NCBI GenBank assembly: GCA_016900015.1
Contig: JACJJM010000023.1
Coordinates: 1-59,414, forward strand
From: Phocaeicola coprophilus
GTDB taxonomy: Bacteria; Bacteroidota; Bacteroidia; Bacteroidales; Bacteroidaceae
Direction of reading: 5' to 3'
Length of the DNA: 59,414 nt
The translations under genes and the position numbers were made by a program. Below are positions 17,398 through 28,172 of this stretch, one piece after another. The notes beneath the pieces were generated by a model. The model was not told where the DNA came from, did no database searches, and saw only the letters and a list, made by a program, of their open reading frames with translations. Positions within the stretch are counted from its first letter, which is position 1; each line of letters begins with the position of its first letter.

Positions 17398-19275
17398 TTA
17401 TTTAATACCCAAGTCAATACCCAACTTCTTATTATATTCCTTCAAGGTCTCAAGCACATTCACACGCACATGGATGAAGTTTTCAATGCCTGCGGCCTTC
17501 AGTTCTTCCATACAAGCAGGAGCACCGGCCACGACAAACATCGCGCGACCATTCAAGGCTTTGAAAGCCGGGATGGCGTATTCGGCATACTCATCATCGC
17601 TCGAGCAAAGCACCACGATGTCTGCCTTGGCTTCCATAGCGGCGTCAACACCTTCCTCCACGGCCTTGAAACCGAGGTTGTCAATGACTTCATAACCGGC
17701 ACAAGCCAGGAAGTTGCAGGAGAACTGTGCACGTGCCTGACGCATGGCCAGATTGCCAATGGTGAGCATGAATGCTTTCGGACGTCGGCCTGACTGCTCC
17801 GTCTGCAAGCGAAGCGCTTCAAACTCGCTGGCAGCACGGTCCATGTTCAGGGTAGCAAACGGGCGTTCGCAGCTACCTTCATGATGGTGACAGCAAGCAG
17901 CGGCCTCGATGGGACGTTTGTCACCGGCCGTCTCGTTGAAATTCGGATATTGGTTCGTGCCCAGGAGGATTTCTTTGCGCTTGGAGACAGCGATGTGACG
18001 CGCCTTGCCGCTCTCATTAATGCCGGCTTGCACACGTCCGGCCTTGATGGCCTCAAGGAATCCGCCTTCTTCCTCCACCTTCAGGAAGATGTCCCAAGCC
18101 TGCTTGGCGATGGACACGGTGAGATTTTCGATATAATAGGAACCGCCTGCCGGGTCTACGACCTTATCGAAGTGGCTTTCCTCCTTCAAAAGGAGCTGTT
18201 GATTTCGGGCCAGACGCTCGGAGAATTCATTGGGAGTCTCGTAAGCCTTGTCAAAAGGCGTCACAGTGATGGAGTTCACACCGGCCAAAGCCGCACTCAT
18301 GCTTTCAGTCTGCGTGCGAAGCAGGTTCACATAGGCATCATAAAGGGTGAGGTTGAACGTGGACGTCTCGGCATGGGCCAGCATCTTGCAGGCACAGTCG
18401 CAAGCGGGAGCGTATTGTTTCACAATGTCTGCCCACAACATACGGGCTGCACGGAACTTGGCGATTTCAAGGAAATAGTTCGAGCTGATGCCAAAGTTGA
18501 ATTTGATTTTCTTGGCCACTTCGTCCACACTCAGCCCTGCTTCCGTCAACTGGTTCAAATACTCATTGCCCCAAGCCAACGCATAACCCAGTTCCTGAGA
18601 GATGTAAGCTCCGGCATTATTGAGCGACAAGGCATTCACGCCGATGCAACGATAATGCGGCAGAGCAGCCATAATACCCACCAATTCTTTGGCCGTGTCG
18701 ACAAACTGGCTGAAGTCCTTGCCTTTGGTCATAATCTTCTCCATCGGGTCATAATTGATAGAACCCTTCAGCTTGTCGAGGTCATAATCTTTACCTTTAA
18801 AATAGTCGACCAGCAAACGGGCCAATTCCAGCGTGTGACGCTGGCAAGTCATGAAGTTCAATTCGGTGCACTCAGGACAAATGCCGTTGAGAAGAGTTGC
18901 GATATAGTCCGCATTCAGATCTTTTGCCCGGAGACGGAAGCCGATGGAGTCCACTCCACGTCCGAGGATGTCGAGTGCTTTCTCATTGGCTGCCTTGACA
19001 TCGTCCACCACAATATCCTGACGGATATACCATGTGTTGTCGTCTTTCTTGGTACCGCGTAGATAAGGGAATATGCCGGGAAGAGCTTCCGTGGTCTTCA
19101 AGCCTTCCAAATCTTCTTTGCGATAGAAGGGTTTCACCTTAAAACCTTCGTTTGTCTTCCAAACGAGTTTCTTTTCAAAGTCAGCGCCTTTCAGGTCTGC
19201 CGTGATTTTGTCCAACCACTCTTGTGTCGTGACCGGAGCAAAGTCTGAAAAGAGTTTCTCTTTGCTATCTGCCAT
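17398..19275 (-). CDS. mutA: Methylmalonyl-CoA mutase small subunit
   Basis: 625 residues. It is homologous to the large subunit but without the D-x-H-x-x-G cobalamin motif in its C-terminal domain, as expected of the non-catalytic beta subunit. [20 protein letters not shown] and [12 protein letters not shown] near the N-terminus are characteristic. An unusual His/Cys-rich stretch, [10 protein letters not shown], lies in the linker between barrel and C-terminal domain (about residues 461-470). Transcription should start from the TATATTTG box at 19319-19326 and continue into mutB. Confidence 0.97.
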   Translation of the reverse strand: MADSKEKLFSDFAPVTTQEWLDKITADLKGADFEKKLVWKTNEGFKVKPFYRKEDLEGLKTTEALPGIFPYLRGTKKDDNTWYIRQDIVVDDVKAANEKALDILGRGVDSIGFRLRAKDLNADYIATLLNGICPECTELNFMTCQRHTLELARLLVDYFKGKDYDLDKLKGSINYDPMEKIMTKGKDFSQFVDTAKELVGIMAALPHYRCIGVNALSLNNAGAYISQELGYALAWGNEYLNQLTEAGLSVDEVAKKIKFNFGISSNYFLEIAKFRAARMLWADIVKQYAPACDCACKMLAHAETSTFNLTLYDAYVNLLRTQTESMSAALAGVNSITVTPFDKAYETPNEFSERLARNQQLLLKEESHFDKVVDPAGGSYYIENLTVSIAKQAWDIFLKVEEEGGFLEAIKAGRVQAGINESGKARHIAVSKRKEILLGTNQYPNFNETAGDKRPIEAAACCHHHEGSCERPFATLNMDRAASEFEALRLQTEQSGRRPKAFMLTIGNLAMRQARAQFSCNFLACAGYEVIDNLGFKAVEEGVDAAMEAKADIVVLCSSDDEYAEYAIPAFKALNGRAMFVVAGAPACMEELKAAGIENFIHVRVNVLETLKEYNKKLGIDLGIK

Positions 19276-19318
19276 AGTTTATCTGATTAAGATTATAGAA
19301 ATATGTGTCTAAATGCTG

Positions 19319-19348
19319 CAAATATAATGATTCCCTGTCATAAACAAA
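19319..19348 (-). promoter_or_regulatory. Promoter of mutA-mutB
   Basis: Minus strand TATATTTG (19319-19326) with TTTG (19345-19348) exactly 18 bases further upstream, a near-ideal Bacteroidales -33/-7 promoter. It lies 44 bases before the mutA start. Confidence 0.75.
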
Positions 19349-19559
19349 TTTTTTTGTCCCAATTTCTATGGCTAACCCGCTCTTTTTTCTAACATTTTGC
19401 TTTATACGGCCGGGCCGGCCAACTCTATCCCCAGGACAAAGCTGACACCTGTCAGGCGACACCCAGCTCCACAAGTGCCCAGGAATGACAAGAATTGTGA
19501 ATGGATTTCCGATAAACGAAATCATCCTCCGGCATCTCTCCGTACGGGGTATTAAGGCC

Positions 19560-19635
19560 GCCCGACCTTACCCTAGACTCCGTCCCCGGCTAGACTAGAC
19601 TCCGCCCGAGCACGCCCTTTAGGGTAAGGTCGGGC
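19560..19635. repeat. Intergenic repeat locus D with a 15-bp perfect inverted repeat
   Basis: Arms GCCCGACCTTACCCT (19560-19574) and AGGGTAAGGTCGGGC (19621-19635) are perfect complements. Between them lie two related TAGACTCCG blocks. The arm sequence is shared with locus A (GCCGACCTTACCCTAG at 1565-1580) and TAGACTCCG with locus C, so this belongs to the same repeat family in hairpin form. It lies between the divergent mutA and AspT-type genes. Nothing else recognisable is in 19349-19834. Confidence 0.75.
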
Positions 19636-19834
19636 GGAGTCCAGGGCCGAAAAATACGGCATCCGGAGGCCGGGCCTCGAAAGCCGTCCCAGACGGTCCG
19701 AGCCTACGGCTTCCATCCATAACGGACTATCTATAAGAGCTTTGAACTAAAGAAAATCCGCACAAAGGAGATGGGTAGACGGCTTCGCGTAAAAAATGTT
19801 TTGAAAACTGTTGGGCTAAGTCATAATGATTGCC

Positions 19835-19842
19835 TAATTTTG
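19835..19842 (+). promoter_or_regulatory. Promoter of the AspT-type transporter gene
   Basis: TAATTTTG preceded by TTGG about 20 bases upstream. It lies 33 bases before the start codon. Confidence 0.55.
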
Positions 19843-19875
19843 GGGCAATTTTAAAAACTGCAAAAATTTAATATC

Positions 19876-21546
19876 ATGAGTTGGTTACAAACTTTGCTTC
19901 TTGACCCCAATTCAGTCGCACACATCGTGCTGCTGTATGCGCTTGTCATTTCGGTAGGCGTGCTCTTGGGCAAGATTAAGATTTTTGGAATCTCCCTGGG
20001 AGTGACCTTTGTGCTGTTTGCCGGCATTCTGGCCGGTCACTTCGGTTTCACAGGAAATGACTCCATTCTTTCATTCCTTCAGGACTTCGGACTGATCTTA
20101 TTCGTCTTCTGCATTGGTCTGCAAGTGGGTCCTTCATTCTTTTCATCCTTTAAGAAAGGTGGTGTGACGATGAACCTCGTCGCCGTGGGCATCGTGGTGC
20201 TGAACATCGCTGTGGCTCTGGCTTTGTATTATGGCCTGAACGGCCGCGTCGACATGGCGATGATGGTAGGTATCCTATGTGGCGCCGTGACGAACACACC
20301 GGGACTTGGTGCGGCCAATGAAGCCTTGCACGGACTGAACTACACAGGACCTGAAATCGCCACAGGATATGCCTGCGCCTATCCTCTCGGCGTGCTCGGC
20401 ATCATCGGGTCTACGATTGCCATCCGCTACATCTGCCGGATAAACCTGCAAAAGGAAGAAGAAAAAATCGCACGTGCCGAGGAGGAGAATCCTCACATGA
20501 AACCTTATCTCATGCACTTGGCCATGCACAACGATGCACTGAACGGAAAGACTCTCTCACAGGTGAAGAACTTCCTCGGACGTGACTTCGTGTGCAGCCG
20601 CATCTTGCAGAACGGACACGTCTCCATCCCGACGGGCGAGACGGTGTTCCACATGGGCGACCAGTTGTTCGTCGTCTGTGCAGAGGACGATGCCGAAGCC
20701 ATCATCGCATTTATCGGCCCGAAAATCGAAGTGGACTGGGAGAAGCAAGACATGCCGATGGTGTCGCGCCGCATATTGGTCACTCAGCCCAGCATCAATG
20801 GCAAGACCCTCGGAGAACTTCAGTTCAGCAGCATGTATGGCGTGAATGTAACGCGTGTGAACCGTTCTGGTATGGATTTGTTTGCCGCACGTAACCTGAC
20901 GTTGCAAGTGGGCGACCGCGTGATGTGTGTCGGACCGCAAGACGCCGTGGAGCGGGTGGCCCATGTATTGGGTAACCAACTGAAGCGTCTGGACCATCCG
21001 AACATCGTGACCATCTTTGTGGGTATCTTGTTGGGTATCCTGCTGGGAAGTCTGCCTATTGCCATTCCCAACATGCCGACCCCGCTGAAACTTGGTTTGG
21101 CCGGCGGTCCGCTGGTCGTGGCCATCCTTATCGGACGTTTCGGATACAAACTCAAGCTTGTCACTTACACGACGATGAGTGCCAACCTGATGTTGCGTGA
21201 AATCGGCCTGGTACTGTTCCTTGCCAGTGTGGGCATCAAAGCTGGCGCACACTTCGTGCAGACGGTGGTCGAGGGCGACGGCCTGCTCTATGTCGGCTGT
21301 GGCTTCCTGATTACCATCATCCCGCTTCTGATAATGGGCCTCATCGCACGCTGGAAATATAAATTGAACTATTTCACACTCATGGGACTGATTGCCGGTT
21401 CGACGACCGACCCGCCTGCATTGGCTTACGCCAACCAGTCATGCAACTACGATGCACCGTCTGTCGGCTATTCGACCGTCTACCCGCTGTCCATGTTCCT
21501 CCGCATCCTGACTGCCCAGTTGCTCATCCTGCTGCTGGCAGCCTGA
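19876..21546 (+). CDS. AspT/YidE-family putative transporter with two TrkA-C domains
   Basis: 556 residues. Two membrane halves, about 15-185 and 385-555 with roughly five helices each, flank two cytosolic TrkA-C (RCK-C) regulatory domains at about 205-285 and 295-372. Each half carries the duplicated family motif, for example [19 protein letters not shown] in the first and [15 protein letters not shown] in the second. The family includes the aspartate:alanine exchanger AspT and the YidE/YbjL proteins of unknown substrate. The substrate here cannot be assigned. It has its own promoter and a large terminator hairpin after it, so it is monocistronic. Confidence 0.93.
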   Translation: MSWLQTLLLDPNSVAHIVLLYALVISVGVLLGKIKIFGISLGVTFVLFAGILAGHFGFTGNDSILSFLQDFGLILFVFCIGLQVGPSFFSSFKKGGVTMNLVAVGIVVLNIAVALALYYGLNGRVDMAMMVGILCGAVTNTPGLGAANEALHGLNYTGPEIATGYACAYPLGVLGIIGSTIAIRYICRINLQKEEEKIARAEEENPHMKPYLMHLAMHNDALNGKTLSQVKNFLGRDFVCSRILQNGHVSIPTGETVFHMGDQLFVVCAEDDAEAIIAFIGPKIEVDWEKQDMPMVSRRILVTQPSINGKTLGELQFSSMYGVNVTRVNRSGMDLFAARNLTLQVGDRVMCVGPQDAVERVAHVLGNQLKRLDHPNIVTIFVGILLGILLGSLPIAIPNMPTPLKLGLAGGPLVVAILIGRFGYKLKLVTYTTMSANLMLREIGLVLFLASVGIKAGAHFVQTVVEGDGLLYVGCGFLITIIPLLIMGLIARWKYKLNYFTLMGLIAGSTTDPPALAYANQSCNYDAPSVGYSTVYPLSMFLRILTAQLLILLLAA

Positions 21547-21586
21547 CCAAGGTTCTCTCCCGCTAAAAGAGAGACATAGCCTCATA

Positions 21587-21660
21587 CGAAGCGCAAAGTC
21601 CGCCACCGACCGGCTCTTGCCGGAATAGAAATTATTGGCGAACTTTGCGCTTCGTTTTAT
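21587..21660 (+). terminator. Large terminator-like hairpin after the AspT-type gene
   Basis: Arms at 21587-21605 and 21636-21654 pair over 19 positions with one mismatch. The loop holds a smaller CCGGC/GCCGG stem, and the plus strand ends in TTTTAT. A GAACTTTG box resembling the -7 element lies in the right arm, upstream of the HAD gene. Confidence 0.7.
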
Positions 21661-21677
21661 CAAAGAATACATGACAC

Positions 21678-22328
21678 ATGAAACATTATACGCATCTTTT
21701 CCTCGACCTGGACGGCACGCTGTCTGACTCCGCCCCGGGCATCGTGCGCTCGGCACAATATGCCCTTGAGTCTTTTGGCATACATGTAGACAATCTCGAC
21801 GACCTGCTCTGCTTCGTCGGACCGCCGCTGGAAGAGTCATTCCAGGAATTCTATAACCTCACTCCCTCACAAGCTGACGAAGCCGTAAAAGTTTACCGTC
21901 GCCGATATGAGAAAATCGGCGTCTATGAGAATGCGCTCTATCCCGGCATTCCCCAATTCCTCGACAAGGCACGCCAAGCCGGAAAAGTCCTGATGGTGGC
22001 CACATCCAAGCCTCAACGCATGGCAGACCTCGTCCTCTCCCATTTCGGCATAGCCGACCGCTTTGCTTTCGTCGGCGGACGAGAAGACAGCAGCCGCCGC
22101 ACGAAAGAGGAAGTAATACGCTATGTCATGAAGGAAAACGGCCTGACACGTACAGAAGACATCGTCATGATCGGCGACCGCAAACACGATGTACTGGGAG
22201 CAAAGGCCGTCGGTCTGGACTCCGTCGGTGTGCTCTATGGTTATGGTAGTCGTGACGAGTTTCAAGCAGCCGGGGCGACCTACATCGTCGACACGCTCAA
22301 GGAACTGGAGGAATTACTCCTTGCGTGA
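21678..22328 (+). CDS. HAD-superfamily hydrolase, phosphoglycolate phosphatase/5'-nucleotidase-like
   Basis: 216 residues. HAD motif I is LDLDGTLSDSAPGI (nucleophile and acid aspartates), motif II VATSKP, motif III the lysine in RTKEEVIRYV, and motif IV MIGDRKHDVLGAK. The helical cap between motif I and II is subtype C1, as in Gph and PhnX/5'-nucleotidase-like enzymes. It cleaves a small phosphorylated metabolite; the substrate is not resolved. Its last 15 bases overlap the 3' end of the convergent AI-2E gene. Confidence 0.92.
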   Translation: MKHYTHLFLDLDGTLSDSAPGIVRSAQYALESFGIHVDNLDDLLCFVGPPLEESFQEFYNLTPSQADEAVKVYRRRYEKIGVYENALYPGIPQFLDKARQAGKVLMVATSKPQRMADLVLSHFGIADRFAFVGGREDSSRRTKEEVIRYVMKENGLTRTEDIVMIGDRKHDVLGAKAVGLDSVGVLYGYGSRDEFQAAGATYIVDTLKELEELLLA

Positions 22329-23324
22329 CGCATCGTCCAGCAAGTATTCCGTGCGGAACATATCTATAAACAGTAAAAACAGGGAGACAAGCAGAGGCCC
22401 GAAGATAATCCCCATGAATCCGAACAGCGGAAGTCCGGCCACAACACCAAAGATGGTTATGAGCGGATGGATATTGGCCATCTTCTTCTGCAAGAGAAAG
22501 CGGATGAGATTGTCACACTGCGCTATGATAATGCCGCCATAAGCCAACAGTATCAGTGCACTCACCCAGTCGCCCACCAACAGGAAGTAAATGGAAATCG
22601 GCACCCAGATCAATGTTGTGCCCACGATAGGGATAATGGAAGCGAAGGCCGTAAGGCAGGCAGCCAGGACGGGGTTTGGAGCACCGCTCAGCAGATAACC
22701 GCCGAGGGAGATGATGCCCTGGATGATGGCCAGCAAGGGAATGCCTATGGCATTCGAACGAACGATGAGCTGAACCTTGTCCAGCACTTCACGTTTGTTT
22801 TCAGCCTTGAAAGGCAACAAACTCGAAACGTAACGTTCCATCTGTGCCCCTCCATAGAGCATGAAGAAAAGTAGCATGATGGACACAAACAGGTTGACTA
22901 CAAAATCACTCACACCACTCATGACCGACTGCCCAAGGCTGGAAGCCTGTGCCACGGCAAACTTGATATTGCCCTCGGACAACAAATCAAATCCAGTATG
23001 CTCCTTAATGATTTCCACGACCTCTTTTGTCGGCTTGATGACCGCCTGCGGGTCAAAGTGCACGCCTGTCAGCTGGTTGACAATCGCCCAGCCAAACAGA
23101 GAAAGAGGTACCAAGATAAACAGTGTCGTGCCGATAGTCACCAGCCACACGGCCAACGACTTATTGATTTTCGTCTGTAGCCAGTAAGTGAAATTGCGCA
23201 GCAACAGGAACAGCGTGAATCCTCCCAAGATGCCGTTCATAAAAGGTTGTGCCTGACGAAACAGCAGGAAGCCAAGTCCGATGATTAGAATTATCAGTGA
23301 ATATTTCCAGTAGTGTTCTTTCAT
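22314..23324 (-). CDS. AI-2E family (PerM/TqsA-like) transporter
   Basis: 336 residues with about seven to eight transmembrane helices: two at the N-terminus, one at about 62-85, then a soluble stretch (about 88-130) and a hydrophobic second half. LLAIIQGIISLGGYLLSG and FGVVAGLPLFGFMGIIFGPL are typical of the AI-2E family, in which the glycine-rich C-terminal helices are conserved. Members export autoinducer-2 or other small solutes, or act as Na+/H+ antiporters, so function is open. Promoter box TACCTTTG at 23355-23362. The gene ends inside the HAD gene on the opposite strand. Confidence 0.92.
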   Translation of the reverse strand: MKEHYWKYSLIILIIGLGFLLFRQAQPFMNGILGGFTLFLLLRNFTYWLQTKINKSLAVWLVTIGTTLFILVPLSLFGWAIVNQLTGVHFDPQAVIKPTKEVVEIIKEHTGFDLLSEGNIKFAVAQASSLGQSVMSGVSDFVVNLFVSIMLLFFMLYGGAQMERYVSSLLPFKAENKREVLDKVQLIVRSNAIGIPLLAIIQGIISLGGYLLSGAPNPVLAACLTAFASIIPIVGTTLIWVPISIYFLLVGDWVSALILLAYGGIIIAQCDNLIRFLLQKKMANIHPLITIFGVVAGLPLFGFMGIIFGPLLVSLFLLFIDMFRTEYLLDDASRKE

Positions 23325-23354
23325 AATGCGTCATGTTTTTAAAAGTCTCCGAGA

Positions 23355-23362
23355 CAAAGGTA
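23355..23362 (-). promoter_or_regulatory. -7 promoter box of the AI-2E transporter gene
   Basis: TACCTTTG on the minus strand, 30 bases before the start codon. Confidence 0.55.
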
Positions 23363-23519
23363 TATCAAAAAACGGTCTGCTCCAAAGTGCAGGGAGACTT
23401 CTGCTCAAAATGTCCGGGGGCGGCAAGCCATTCTCCTCCATTCCTGATTTTATCTTTATTTTACATTCGTGAGAAGATGCTTTTTGATTATCCAATGCCC
23501 GGCACAAGATGAATTGTCG

Positions 23520-23527
23520 TATCTTTG
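23520..23527 (+). promoter_or_regulatory. -7 promoter box of the DMT transporter-DUF3256 unit
   Basis: TATCTTTG on the plus strand, 47 bases before the start codon. Confidence 0.6.
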
Positions 23528-23574
23528 CGCGTTCTATAAATAACGACATTTGTATAAACCTATCTTAAAGCTCT

Positions 23575-24492
23575 ATGTGGTTACTTTTAGCTTTTCTATC
23601 GGCAGTGTTGCTTGGTTTTTATGACACGTTCAAAAAAGAATCGCTTCGCGAGAATGCAGTCCTGCCTGTCCTGTTTCTCAATACATTGTTTTCCAGCCTT
23701 ATTTTCCTGCCTTTTATTATCCTTTCAGCCACAAGCGACAGCTTGCAAGGCTCCATATTCTATGTGCCTCAAGGCGGTTGGGAGATGCACAAATACGTAT
23801 TGTTGAAGTCTGTCATCGTCTTGTCTTCATGGACTTTCGGCTATTTTGGCATGAAATACCTCCCCTTGACCATCGTAGGGCCAATCAATGCGACACGCCC
23901 GGTCATGGTGTTGCTGGGTGCACTGCTGGTGTTTGGCGAACGCCTGAACGGTTACCAGTGGATAGGTGTGTTGTTCGCCGTCATCTCATTCTTTATGCTG
24001 AGTCGTTCTGGGCGCAAGGAAGGAATTGATTTCAAACACAATAGATACATCCTCTACGTCGTGCTTGCAGCTGTGACCGGTGCTATCAGCGGGCTCTACG
24101 ACAAATACTTGATGGCTCCGGTTTCGGAAGGCGGCATCGGCTTAAACAGCATGTTGGTACAAGCATGGTATAACATCTACCAATTCTTCATGATGGCCAT
24201 CATCATCCTAATCTTATGGTGGCCGAAAAGAAAATCCGGCACTCCATTCCGATGGGATTGGTGCATCATCTTTATCTCCCTCTTCCTGTCAGCCGCAGAC
24301 TTTGTCTACTTCTACGCACTCAGTTTAGAAGGAGCTTTGATCTCAGTCGTCTCAATGGTCCGCAGGGGAAGCGTTGTCGTCTCGTTCCTATGCGGAGCGT
24401 TATTCTTCCGTGAAAAGAACTTAAAAAGTAAGGTCGTTGACCTTGCCTTGGTTATAGTCGGTATGATTTTCCTATATTTGGGTTCTAAATAA
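23575..24492 (+). CDS. DMT-superfamily (EamA-like) transporter
   Basis: 305 residues with ten predicted transmembrane helices in two EamA-type halves of about 140 residues. The end of the first half, PLTIVGPINATRPVMVLLGA followed by LVFGERLNGYQWIGVLFAVI, and the end of the second half, GALISVVSMVRRGSVVVSFL followed by ALFFREKN, show the duplicated RPxxV...FxE pattern of the superfamily. It probably exports or imports a small metabolite; no substrate can be named. DUF3256 follows after 11 bases, so the two are an operon ending at the 25197-25240 terminator. Confidence 0.92.
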   Translation: MWLLLAFLSAVLLGFYDTFKKESLRENAVLPVLFLNTLFSSLIFLPFIILSATSDSLQGSIFYVPQGGWEMHKYVLLKSVIVLSSWTFGYFGMKYLPLTIVGPINATRPVMVLLGALLVFGERLNGYQWIGVLFAVISFFMLSRSGRKEGIDFKHNRYILYVVLAAVTGAISGLYDKYLMAPVSEGGIGLNSMLVQAWYNIYQFFMMAIIILILWWPKRKSGTPFRWDWCIIFISLFLSAADFVYFYALSLEGALISVVSMVRRGSVVVSFLCGALFFREKNLKSKVVDLALVIVGMIFLYLGSK

Positions 24493-24503
24493 CCATATTA
24501 ACA

Positions 24504-25154
24504 ATGAAACACATCCTGATAACCCTTTTTTGTTGCTCGCTGTCCTTTACGACTCTCCATGCGCAAACGATGAAAGAACTGTTTGTATCCATGCCGGACA
24601 CTCTCTCACTCATCTTGACGCCAGTCAACCGGGCAGACTGCGTGGACTTCCTAGCTAGCGGCATGCGCGCTCAAGTCACAAACAGATTCAATAATCCATC
24701 AGAAGTAACTAACCTGACAGACAACTATCTGCGTGCACAAATAACAGAAAGTTCCGTCTGGGAAATGCGTACCCTGCCGGTGAAAGATTCTGTGTCTGTC
24801 ATCTGTTTTGTCAAGACAGTGAAAGCACCGGTGGAAGACAGCCACATCCTGTTCTACACGCAAGACTGGCAGCCATTGCCCACAAGCGATTTCCTATCCG
24901 CACTCCCGACAGCCGACGACTTCTTCCGTACAGACTTGAACGAGTCACAAACAGACAGCTTGAATGAACTGCGGGAACAAGCCTATATCACATTTATAAA
25001 AGCAAGTCTCTCTCCGACCGAAGACACGCTTTCATTCACCTACACCACTCCTGAATATATGAATCGCGAAGAACGAGATAAAATAAATGCCTACCTAAGA
25101 AAAACACCCATCACCTATATCTGGAAAGACAAACACTTCATCCGAAAAGACTAA
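24504..25154 (+). CDS. DUF3256 family exported protein
   Basis: 216 residues with a signal peptide (about 1-20, ending LHAQ). The mature N-terminus MKELFVSMPDTLSLILTPVN and the central DSVSVICFVKTVKAPVEDSH stretch match the Bacteroidales-restricted DUF3256. It is periplasmic or surface-located and of unknown function. It is translated from the same transcript as the DMT transporter. Confidence 0.85.
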   Translation: MKHILITLFCCSLSFTTLHAQTMKELFVSMPDTLSLILTPVNRADCVDFLASGMRAQVTNRFNNPSEVTNLTDNYLRAQITESSVWEMRTLPVKDSVSVICFVKTVKAPVEDSHILFYTQDWQPLPTSDFLSALPTADDFFRTDLNESQTDSLNELREQAYITFIKASLSPTEDTLSFTYTTPEYMNREERDKINAYLRKTPITYIWKDKHFIRKD

Positions 25155-25196
25155 CTCTCCGAAAAGCAAACTTCAGACGAAGCATACAAGATACAA

Positions 25197-25240
25197 AAGA
25201 GCCAACTGAATCTCAGACGAATCCAGTTGGCTCTTCTTTT
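25197..25240. terminator. Bidirectional terminator between DUF3256 and trpS
   Basis: 12-bp perfect stem AAGAGCCAACTG / CAGTTGGCTCTT with A-rich 5' flank and T-rich 3' flank. It lies between two convergent genes and can serve both. Confidence 0.85.
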
Positions 25241-25258
25241 CAACTCTATCAAAGCCTG

Positions 25259-26458
<1,200 letters not shown>

Positions 26459-26468
26459 TTATCCGTTA

Positions 26469-27635
26469 TCATTTAACAACGTCAACGATGACACGACGGT
26501 TGTAAGAGTTCGGAGTCAAGGTTGCAACACCACCCAAGCCTTCAACGATGAGGTTGTCGCGGCTTACACCCAGTTTAACCAATTCATCAGCCACACGGTT
26601 GGCACGCTTCTCGCTCAAAGTCTGGTTGAATGCTGCGCTACCAGTTGCGCTGTCAGCATAACCTGTCACTTTCAGTTTGATGCTGTTGTCAGCTTTCACA
26701 GCATCAGCCAAAACTTGGAGGTTGACAATCTCTTTTCTAGAAGCAATCTTCGAAGAACCGATGTTGAAGAAGATAGAACGCGGTGCGCTCACATATTCTT
26801 TCTGGTATTCGGTGCGAACTACTTCTTTCGGCTTCTTAGCCAACTCTTCTTTCAGACGAGCATTTTCGTTCTGCTGAGCAGCCAAAGCTGAATTCAGAGC
26901 GTCAAGCTGGCTTTGGTTCAATGCCATCAAAGCGTCTACATCAGTAGCCTTGCGGAAGCCGGTAGTCTTGCCCAAGTTGACAGTCAGACCTACAGATGCG
27001 GTCAACACCTTGTCAGCAGCTCTCCAAGCCTTATCTTTGGCTTTCGTAGCATCCCCATCAAATCCTTTCGGAGCGACCAAAGCACCAACTTCGAAATTCA
27101 CGCTCAAGCGTTTGTTGATACGGAAGGTATTCAAAATACCCAAGTTAGCGCCCCAAGTATAGTTATTGGTAGAGCAGTTACGGATAGCACCCGAACCCAC
27201 GTAAGGAATAAAGTTCCATACACGATTTTCATTGTAGCCGAAAATCATATTGCTCAAGTTGAACAATACATCGCCATGCAGATTCCAGTAGCTGAAATCT
27301 TCATTGTCGGGAGACCATACGGCTCCATTCACTTGAACACCTTTCACACCGTCAAATTTCGCGCGAAGACCCAAGCCCGGAGTAAACCATTTGCCCACGG
27401 CTACATTGAATCCGACTTTGCCACGGTCATTAAACGGGCTTTTACTTAAATTCAGCTCCTGACTTGAATAGAACGCATTCAAATTCACGCCAGCGCTAAT
27501 GAACCAATTGCTCCAGAAAGAGTTAGTCTCAACACTATTCTCTTTTACAGGAACATCCGTTACAGTTACAGTCTCCTGTGCTATAGCAGCAGTAGACATA
27601 CTGGCAATCGCCAGTGCAAGCATCAACTTTTTCAT
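26469..27635 (-). CDS. OmpA-family outer-membrane porin
   Basis: 388 residues with a signal peptide ending AAIAQ. An N-terminal eight-stranded beta-barrel (about 40-225) is followed by a coiled-coil linker (ALNSALAAQQNENARLKEEL, about 245-268) and a C-terminal OmpA domain (about 285-385). In that domain IFFNIGSSKI, VTGYADSATGSAAFNQTLSE and KRANRVADELVKLGV form the peptidoglycan-binding site. It resembles the abundant OmpA-like proteins of Bacteroides and the Omp40/41 proteins of Porphyromonas. It anchors the outer membrane to peptidoglycan. Expression is probably high: own promoter, an 89-base leader after the -7 box, and a strong terminator. Confidence 0.95.
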   Translation of the reverse strand: MKKLMLALAIASMSTAAIAQETVTVTDVPVKENSVETNSFWSNWFISAGVNLNAFYSSQELNLSKSPFNDRGKVGFNVAVGKWFTPGLGLRAKFDGVKGVQVNGAVWSPDNEDFSYWNLHGDVLFNLSNMIFGYNENRVWNFIPYVGSGAIRNCSTNNYTWGANLGILNTFRINKRLSVNFEVGALVAPKGFDGDATKAKDKAWRAADKVLTASVGLTVNLGKTTGFRKATDVDALMALNQSQLDALNSALAAQQNENARLKEELAKKPKEVVRTEYQKEYVSAPRSIFFNIGSSKIASRKEIVNLQVLADAVKADNSIKLKVTGYADSATGSAAFNQTLSEKRANRVADELVKLGVSRDNLIVEGLGGVATLTPNSYNRRVIVDVVK

Positions 27636-27724
27636 AACTTTTGTTATTTATAAATCTCTATTTCTGTCTCTTTCAAAAAGCAGTGGTATGTTCTCTTTTT
27701 ACTCCAAAGAAACCATACTACATG

Positions 27725-27732
27725 CAAATGTA
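27725..27732 (-). promoter_or_regulatory. -7 promoter box of the OmpA-family gene
   Basis: TACATTTG on the minus strand. It implies a 5' leader of about 80 bases. No gene is visible in the rest of 27733-28098. Confidence 0.5.
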
Positions 27733-28098
27733 CGCAATTTATATTTAATTATGTCTCTTTATTCCTATTATTTTAGCAGTATTCCACTAAAATATTACCT
27801 AACAGGCTCATTTTCGAGCATTTCATGTGGCCGAAACTTTTTCCAGTTTATGTCCTATTCCTCTAAAATCAGTGCTTTTTCAAGGAATCGAACCTTTGCC
27901 GGACTGACGGCACAAAAACCGTCAGAAGCTCTCACCGCTCAGGGGCTTGCCTGCGGATTTTCCCCGACTCCGAATGTATCGCAGATACACAAGGCTCATG
28001 AATTACTTACAAATACAGTGCCAACCTTCTTTCTTCCGGCTTCATTTCTTTCTCTTCACTCCGGCGGACGATACTTCTCCACCTGCCCCTAAAGGGTA

Positions 28099-28172
28099 GG
28101 CAAGCTAGCCTTCCTTTCCGTGCACGGACGCCTTCCTTTCCGCTCTTGCACGGAAAGGAGGGCGCTCAAAGG
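28099..28172. repeat. 22-bp intergenic repeat, locus E (two minus units and one plus unit)
   Basis: Minus-strand units occupy 28099-28120 and 28121-28142, both beginning CGGAAAGGAAGGC. A plus-strand unit at 28151-28172 begins CGGAAAGGAGGGC. The opposite orientations allow a hairpin through TTTCCG/CGGAAA. It lies between the ompA-family promoter and the mutL stop. Confidence 0.82.

Noticed and set aside
17881-19062. 393-residue open frame antisense to mutA
   Set aside because: Shadow of the conserved mutA reading frame, with no domain.
19265-19525. 86-codon frame upstream of mutA
   Set aside because: It overlaps the mutA promoter and the mutA start and has no homology that I can see.
27884-27960. 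tRNA-like sequence on the minus strand (GGTTCGATTCC T-arm look-alike with a 7-bp TGACGG hairpin)
   Set aside because: Acceptor arms do not pair, the D loop lacks the GG pair and the anticodon arm is not canonical. Probably chance, or too decayed to call.
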